From assembly GCA_905331475.1 (NCBI GenBank), contig CAJNYU010000254.1, positions 1-64,000 on the forward strand: DNA of 64,000 nt, written 5' to 3'. Origin of the DNA: Rotaria socialis (Eukaryota; Rotifera; Eurotatoria; Philodinida; Philodinidae). A model generated the notes under the pieces. It was not told where the DNA came from and did not search any database. It worked only from the letters and a program-made list of their open reading frames with translations. The position numbers and the translations under genes are program-made. Positions within the stretch are counted from its first letter, which is position 1, and every line of letters begins with the position of its first letter. Positions 58,409-64,000 of the stretch are shown one piece after another.

Positions 58409-59628
58409 GATGAAGTTTTCAGACAGTATAGAAAAAAGCTGTGTAAACTGTCCGCAAAATTTGAAAAATATTCATTTGCACAAACTCGTGCTTTGTAATT
58501 TCACAATATTATAATGTTATGACCAGAAAGCATGACTCATTTCATGATCGAAACCTTCAACCCACCATCCTAAAAGAAAAAAACCGTCCGCTCCATATTT
58601 CTCAACCTTAGAGAAATTTAGACGAAATCCTAAAGATAGATATACATCAAATCTTCCACTACAATATGAGCTTTTTTGTTGTTGTTATGGTTGCTTCATT
58701 AAATTTCTATAGAAATGTTCGGATTATTTTCCGTTGAAAAAAGGATGAATTCTTTTAGCCGTTGTTGCTCTGCGCGCACGCCTGAGAATTGTAAAAGGAG
58801 CTTCATTAAACCGAGCTGTCTTTTGTATTCTAATTTAAAAAGAAGCATTTAAGGTTACTGTGTATGGCATAGTCGGTTTTTGAATAAAGAGTTTTTTTCT
58901 TCTGTTTATTAGTATTATAAAAAGCACTTCTATTAATAAATGAACATGTTTTGAAAGACATTCTAGGTAGTGTTTGGACTTGTCATTCTTTTTCTCTGCA
59001 TATAAATTAAGGATAAGGAAAAAGAACTCGTCGAGGCACTACAATCTGGCATGCTTCTTCAAATAAACGATATTAAATTTATAGTATAAGAGTCTATCGA
59101 GCCGATTCGATTGTCAAAAGAGCTATCGCTTATTAAACACAAACGGCATTGTGTAGAATTTTAGATTTCATGTGATTTCTTTGTATTTATTTCAAGAGTG
59201 ATGTTTTAAACGCATGTTAGTTCTAATACAAAAGATTAAAATATGAGTTTTGAAAGACTCTTCTCTTCATTAATATGTAAACTCTACAGTAGTATTTAAA
59301 TAGAATCTAATTCAATGTAAAATGACACATGCATCCTATTTAATGATGTAACGAGACTGACGGACCATTTGTTTCGGTATCAATGCGTCATTTGTTACTT
59401 GGCGTCTATATTGAAACCATAGATGCAATTCTTTTAAACAAATAGCTAAAAGAACAAGGTCTTCTCGTTTTATTTTCACCTTTTTTTTTATCAAGTGTGC
59501 TAGAAAATATGTGGGAACATTTTCTACTTGATCTACTCTTCATTATTCGTAATTCGATCATCACAGTTTTTTTCTCTCTCTCTATATATATATATCTAAT
59601 TGCTCTTTAGATATTAATCTTTCAATAG
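58409..59628. other. Region between zinc-finger/SDR gene and orphan exon
   Basis: 1.2 kb of AT-rich sequence. I searched it for a signal-peptide exon that could join the exon at 59629 and found none. A short TA run lies near 59583-59596. Confidence 0.5.
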
Positions 59629-59933
59629 GTGCTCATATTCGTGTGTGTAATCAAGGTGTTTATTTAACTAAATGTTATCTTCAGTCACAAACATTTAGTT
59701 ACGGCTTTCAAATTCGTAAATATGATACGGAATTATTTCCAATTTTTCAGTGTACAACATTAGATCTACCTTTGGATAGTTATTGGAATTATCTTGAATG
59801 TAAAGCGTTGACTTTTATTGCTATTTATAGCACAATTTTCACACAAGAATTGTCGACATCATTACTTAATACTTGCTATACAATTAGAGGAACTATTTTC
59901 AATCCAACATGGTCAGAAACAAGATGCTATTAA
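59629..59933 (+). pseudogene. Orphan terminal exon resembling a small Cys-rich secreted invertebrate protein
   Basis: A TTTCAATAG acceptor is followed by 101 codons and a TAA. The reading starts mid-codon (phase 1) with GAHIRVCNQGVYLTKCYLQ and ends TCYTIRGTIFNPTWSETRC. The pattern of an RVCNxGxY start, aromatic strands and a late Cys-x-GTxxNP-x-C recalls small secreted beta-rich proteins of nematodes and rotifers that normally have a signal peptide in the first exon. No upstream coding exon with an ATG and matching donor is visible within 1.2 kb, so this is either a gene with a distant first exon or a fragment. The family assignment is tentative. Confidence 0.4.
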
Positions 59934-60779
59934 TGCAAAGACTTACTTCTTTTTTCAGTAACAATATTGAGTATTTGAAATTTTTTATTTCTTAGTATTA
60001 AAATAAAAAAAGAGACTAGCTAAATCTCTTCGGAAAGGTCAATCATGTGTATGTAAATGCCGCTTGCTACGGATTTGTTTGTATTCTGTTTTCAATCACA
60101 GATATTCTTAATGAAATTAGTATTTTTTAACAGATGGTAATTGAATCCTCAAGAGAAACTATCTAATAGACTATATAATATATATGTATATCTATGAAAT
60201 AACAATCATGAACGTCTTCATATCCGATAGCTAGTGACATCTAGGCAAATCCGCTTTAAAATATCTCTATATGGTCACGATGAAACGTAGCGACATACGT
60301 TATGTTCTGTTATGTTTTGTTCACCGCTTAACCACTTGACCGACAGACTTAGATAAATATGAATCATATTTATCATTCGTTGTAGTCCTAATTCCAATGA
60401 GATACATTGGTCGTTCTATTTTCCTGTCCATTCGGTCGCACTGAAAAAATAAAAGAAGAAAAAATTAAATCAGCCTTTTTCTTCTTTCCTTTGCTGACTA
60501 CAAAGCAGCTTTTATTTTCAGTTTTACAAAACCTTGAGTCAATACGAGAAAAATACAACCTATTTACTAATGTGACTCGTAGCTTCTTGTGTGAAAAGAC
60601 TTTTTTTTTCTCTGGATGGAACAGCGTGCTGATTTACTATTAAACGAATCTTTTCTATTTTTCTAGTTAGTCTATATCATGCTGTGTGTATTTTCTTCTT
60701 TTTTCTTACATTTCTTATTTTAGCTAATCTTCTTTTTTTTTGTTTTGGTTCAATAGACGAAAAACAATAATAAATAAAA
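59934..60779. promoter_or_regulatory. Upstream region of REPS
   Basis: Contains the presumed REPS promoter and 5' UTR. A T-rich tract ending CAATAG (60751-60756) precedes the ATG by 23 bases and may be a cis- or trans-splice acceptor. The open frame at 60407-60643 has no domain. Confidence 0.45.
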
Positions 60780-62239
60780 ATGACGACCAGTGATGGCGTC
60801 GCACTTCGTCATCCTCCAATATCGATGGTTGATATTCATCCTCGATTAGATATTGATACAATATCAATTCTTAGCTCACAATCGGATAGTGTTCAACATT
60901 TATCTTCCTATATTGAATCTGATGATGAAGGCAAAGGTTTAGTTGGTAGTCATTCATCTCGTTTACATGATTCAAATGCTCAATCATCATCTTTAACATC
61001 TTCATCGTCTCAACATCAACCAGCAGCATTTAAAAAAGACTGGGCAATGTATCTAACAAAACCTAGTAATGGTCATCATAATAAACATCGATATAATAAT
61101 GAAAGTTCAAGTGAAACAAGTGACAGTGATGATAATGATGAATCATCATCAAGTATATCCAATGGTGATGAAAGCGAACAAGATGCTGTCGATGATCCAT
61201 GGACTATCAACAATGTACAACGAGAATATTATACAAAACAATTTAAAGATATTCAACCAGATGTAACCAAAGTTATTAGTGGTAAGCTAATCTAAAACGC
61301 AAATCATTGTTCATAATTTGTTTCTTGCTTGCAGGTAATATAGCGAAAGAATTTTTTGAACGTTCACATTTACCAACAAGTGAATTATCACAAATCTGGA
61401 ATTTATCTGATGTAAATCATGATGGCGCACTATCACTTGCTGAATTTTGCACAGCTATGCATCTTGTTGTTTTACGTGTTAATGGTTTCGAATTGCCCGA
61501 TGAATTACCAACACAATTACAACCATATGCACCGCTTATTGATCTATCAGATTCGACAACTATTCTATCGCAAACAAATGAGCAATCAGATAATTGGGCG
61601 AACTTTAAAGATACAAACAGTGAATTAACAATTACAACAAGCCTAGAGGAAAATTCAAATAATTCACCAAAACAATTTATCTATGGACCTCCACTTGCTG
61701 ACAATCATCGTATTGTAGCACCAGTACCTGTTCGTCTTTCGTCTTCGCCACCATTACCACCACCGGTCGTTGTTGCAGTGGCAAAGCCACCTCCACCACC
61801 ACCACGTGCTCCTGGTCGAACAGCATCTCTTGATATTGCTCATCAGCCAATATTACCTCCACGTACGATTCTTAATGATACACCTCAACGCAATCCTATC
61901 CTAACAACAACTAATGCTAACAATTCATCAACAACACCATATCTCTACAATCGAACACGCCCATCAATAGTATCAGCACCTCAACAGTTGGATGCAAATC
62001 TTCTGTTTGGACAAATACGTGATTTATTGCAACCTGATCATTTGCAAGAATTAGCATCTATTATATCAACACCATCAACAACGACAATAGAAAATCTTCA
62101 TACGGCATTAAATCAAACTAAAACTCGAAATTTAGTACTTAAAGCACAACTTAAACATTGGGAAGATCGTCTTACGGATTTAATCGATAAACGTATTTCA
62201 TTGGAACTTCAATATAAATTACAACAACAGCAGCCATAA
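60780..62239 (+). CDS. REPS1: REPS-type RalBP1-associated EH-domain endocytic adaptor
   Basis: REPS proteins link Ral GTPase signalling (through RalBP1) to clathrin endocytosis by binding NPF motifs with an EH domain. Exons 60780-61281 and 61335-62239 give 468 aa. The N-terminal 130 residues are Ser/Asp-rich and disordered. A single EH domain spans about 138-235: DPWTINNVQREYYTKQF, DVTKVISGNIAKEFF, LSQIWNLSDVNHDGALSLAEF and CTAMHLVVLRVNGFELP. The NPF-pocket Trp and a complete EF-hand loop (DVNHDGALSLAE) are present. Proline-rich stretches follow (PPPPPPRAPGRTASLD), similar to vertebrate REPS, and a C-terminal coiled coil (LHTALNQTKTRNLVLKAQL) matches the RalBP1-binding tail. The first of the two EH domains of vertebrate REPS is absent. 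The family identity is firm; paralogue 1 versus 2 is not decidable. Confidence 0.9.
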
Positions 62240-63804
62240 CACTTATTTTTTTTTTGTTATAATCGAGTTTTTACATTACATCCATATATATGTAATTATA
62301 GGAAGAGAGTCTATTTTTTTTCGCTTCTTTTGGTTCGATTCAATCGGCAATTGATCTTTTTTTGTTGCTCAACGTATTTCTTCAAAGCCTTTTTCTTATT
62401 GTCTGGAAACAATAATTCTCTCTCTTTCGTTTTTTTTCGGTTCTTCTCAAGAGTTGATACTCATCTGTCAACATGTACACATTTATTATGATATATAAAT
62501 ATATATTCTATGGTCTTTTTTTTTCTTCTTCATGTTATTCGATTTCATCGAATGAAAACTAAATATAGATTTAAACATTTTCAATATAATCGAAAAGAAA
62601 TATATCTTTGAAAGCAGAACATGAATGAAGAAATTGTCAATTAATGCATCGTTTTTTTAAATTTATTCTAGATATACTTTGATAGACTATTCCGTTAATA
62701 GGGTCCTGTCAAGTATTAATTCTATTATAGACTTTTCTATAGAGAAATACATATTCACCAAATCTTTTGATTGATACAGTAAGGAACAAAAGCTTCTAAT
62801 AAATATTTAGTATTTATTTTACTACTTTGATCTAAAACTAATTAACGATAATTGAATGATTTAAATGCACTTATAAAATTCAGGGTCTAAGGCGTTTGTT
62901 CTAATTGATGGAAATAGAAGAAGAAAATTAAAAACTTTTCTTCTAGATAAGAACAATATAGCATACTACGAATAGCTAGAAGCAAAGTCAAATTTCTTTG
63001 GTTATGCAATCAATCAATTAATGAATGATAGTTTGTAACATAATCCCATCGCATAGCATCCCACACAACATAATCCAAAAAATATCGAGATTAAGGTCGT
63101 TTTGATCAAGTCATTTGTGATTGTTAAGAAATTCGCTACATGATACGGCCATGATTTCTCCTCCTATAAATGAAACATCATGTTGTTTTATTGATAAATG
63201 AAATCATCATCGAGGACCCATTGACTTTCAGATTGTTCATGTGAAATAAAACACATTTTATATCGTAATGCTTCTTCAATTTTTGCTTTCGGTGTGATCA
63301 GTGATGTAGAACTATTTTTTTCAATATATCTGATTAAAAGCGAAAACTTATTTTGGATCTGTGACCTTGATCAAACCAATCATGCGTAAAATCAAATTTT
63401 TCTTATAACGTGCACAAGCTTTTCTCGCTGAATATTATCGAAACTATGGAGAATAGAGCAGAATGAATTCGGTTAATTTCAGGTATTAATTCTGAAGTAC
63501 TCGGCGAAGACGGGAAAAAAATGTCGATAAAAATTTATTTGCAAAAGGATTGACGCTTGAATGTCATTATAGGTACTAACAAACGATAAAAAATAAGTGA
63601 AATTCTATATCTACTCGATCGTATAAAAGCTGAGACGATTTAATTTATACTATATTTAGAGTCAAGGAGACCATTATTAAAAGATTTACAAATTAATCAA
63701 TGATGTTCTCGCTTACAATTTATTTTTTTTTAATTTTCAGATGGTTAATATCTTTTTGGAATTTTCGTTAAATATTCGTCAACAAGACATTTTCTAAATT
63801 TTGT
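62240..63804. other. Region downstream of REPS with possible minus-strand coding remnants
   Basis: Mostly AT-rich sequence with long T-runs after the REPS stop. Between 63188 and 63427 the minus strand holds two short coding-like fragments, described separately. Nothing else is supported. Confidence 0.45.
63188..63427 (-). pseudogene. Two coding-like fragments of an unidentified gene
   Basis: Fragment 1 (63427-63348) follows an ATTCAG acceptor and reads RKACARYKKNLILRMIGLIK then VTDPK and a stop. Fragment 2 (63329-63188) follows AATCAG and reads YIEKNSSTSLITPKAKIEEA then LRYKMCFISHEQ and WVLDDDFIYQ before TAA. Both have protein-like composition and acceptor-like starts, but they are only 18 bp apart, too close for an intron, and no ATG exon is visible. 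They may be terminal exons of a minus-strand gene starting elsewhere, or a decayed gene. Confidence 0.3.
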
Positions 63805-64000
63805 ATGCGAATGGATGACACTTCCCATGTCTTTTTAATAAAAGATAAAATCCGTTGTATTCAAAAGAAAATTATGGACCAATTAGCTGCTGATCTGAAT
63901 AGTGCATTGAATGATGCGAATATTTTAACATCACCATTATCAAATGTTCCATTGACGTCATCATCATCGTTTTCAACATCATTGAAAATAAAACGTCGTC
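63805..64000 (+). CDS. 5' end of an unidentified gene (runs off right edge)
   Basis: An open frame begins at ATG 63805 (a second in-frame ATG is at 63811) and stays open to the edge for 65 codons. It starts MRMDDTSHVFLIKDKIRCIQ, with a charged helix-like N-terminus, then a Ser/Thr-rich stretch (LTSSSSFSTSLKIKRR). An upstream TTTTCAG (63734-63740) could be an acceptor for a 5' UTR exon. No family is recognisable from this fragment. Confidence 0.5.
   Translation, partial: MRMDDTSHVFLIKDKIRCIQKKIMDQLAADLNSALNDANILTSPLSNVPLTSSSSFSTSLKIKRR

Noticed and set aside
62333..62345. GGTTCGATTC as a tRNA B-box
   Set aside because: No A-box at the right distance and flanking sequence does not fold into a cloverleaf.
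1..64000. CRISPR array, prophage, bacterial operon or rRNA genes
   Set aside because: No regularly spaced direct repeats, no Shine-Dalgarno-led gene strings and no rRNA-like sequence; the intron-exon structure is eukaryotic throughout.
1..64000. Spliced-leader RNA gene
   Set aside because: I looked for a conserved leader followed by a GT donor and an Sm-like site in the spacers and found no convincing candidate, though recognition by eye is weak.

Overview
The window is nuclear DNA of a small-genomed metazoan, most probably a bdelloid rotifer. The placement is an inference. It rests on AT-rich sequence, genes packed with many 50-65 bp GT-AG introns, a clearly animal gene set (CFAP65, EI24, GPATCH3, an ERM protein, TANC, myotrophin, REPS), and splice-acceptor-like AGs directly before many start codons, as expected where spliced-leader trans-splicing occurs. 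Exon models were built by hand from splice sites, reading phase and family similarity. Every complete model sums to a whole number of codons.

Layout: 1-6162 (-) CFAP65, running off the left edge and divergent from EI24 (6880-7866, +). 8712-10468 (-) GPATCH3. 10666-17410 (-) an ezrin/radixin/moesin gene with two alternative C-terminal ends, a 36-nt microexon and a 1,024-bp non-autonomous hAT element in an intron. 17.4-28.4 kb is gene-poor: one retinol-dehydrogenase-like SDR gene (20964-21941), a 197-bp hAT MITE, degraded repeats, and a dead SDR copy (27277-27987). 28.4-38.8 kb is a tight head-to-tail minus-strand cluster, TANC > SDHAF3 > GK5 > MRPL46, in which the SDHAF3 stop codon and the GK5 start codon share one base. 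41.3-44.2 kb (-) is SLC66A2. 47.3-50.5 kb (+) is a myotrophin gene whose last intron holds a complete intronless 3CxxC zinc-finger gene with its own TATA box. 52.5-56.4 kb (+) is a 13-exon coiled-coil CAP-Gly protein, convergent with an unusual zinc-finger/SDR protein (56.8-58.4 kb, -). 59.6-59.9 kb is an orphan secreted-protein-like exon. 60.8-62.2 kb (+) is REPS (EH domain). The right edge holds the 5' end of an unidentified gene.

Most genes are ordinary single-copy animal housekeeping, cytoskeletal or membrane genes and do not form a pathway. The exception is the SDHAF3-GK5-MRPL46 stretch, where two mitochondrial proteins flank a glycerol-kinase-family protein in an operon-like arrangement. 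I found no clearly new multi-gene system. The strongest unusual items are the overlapping SDHAF3/GK5 pair, the nested gene, the alternative ERM tails and microexons, and the two hAT insertions with intact 8-bp target duplications.
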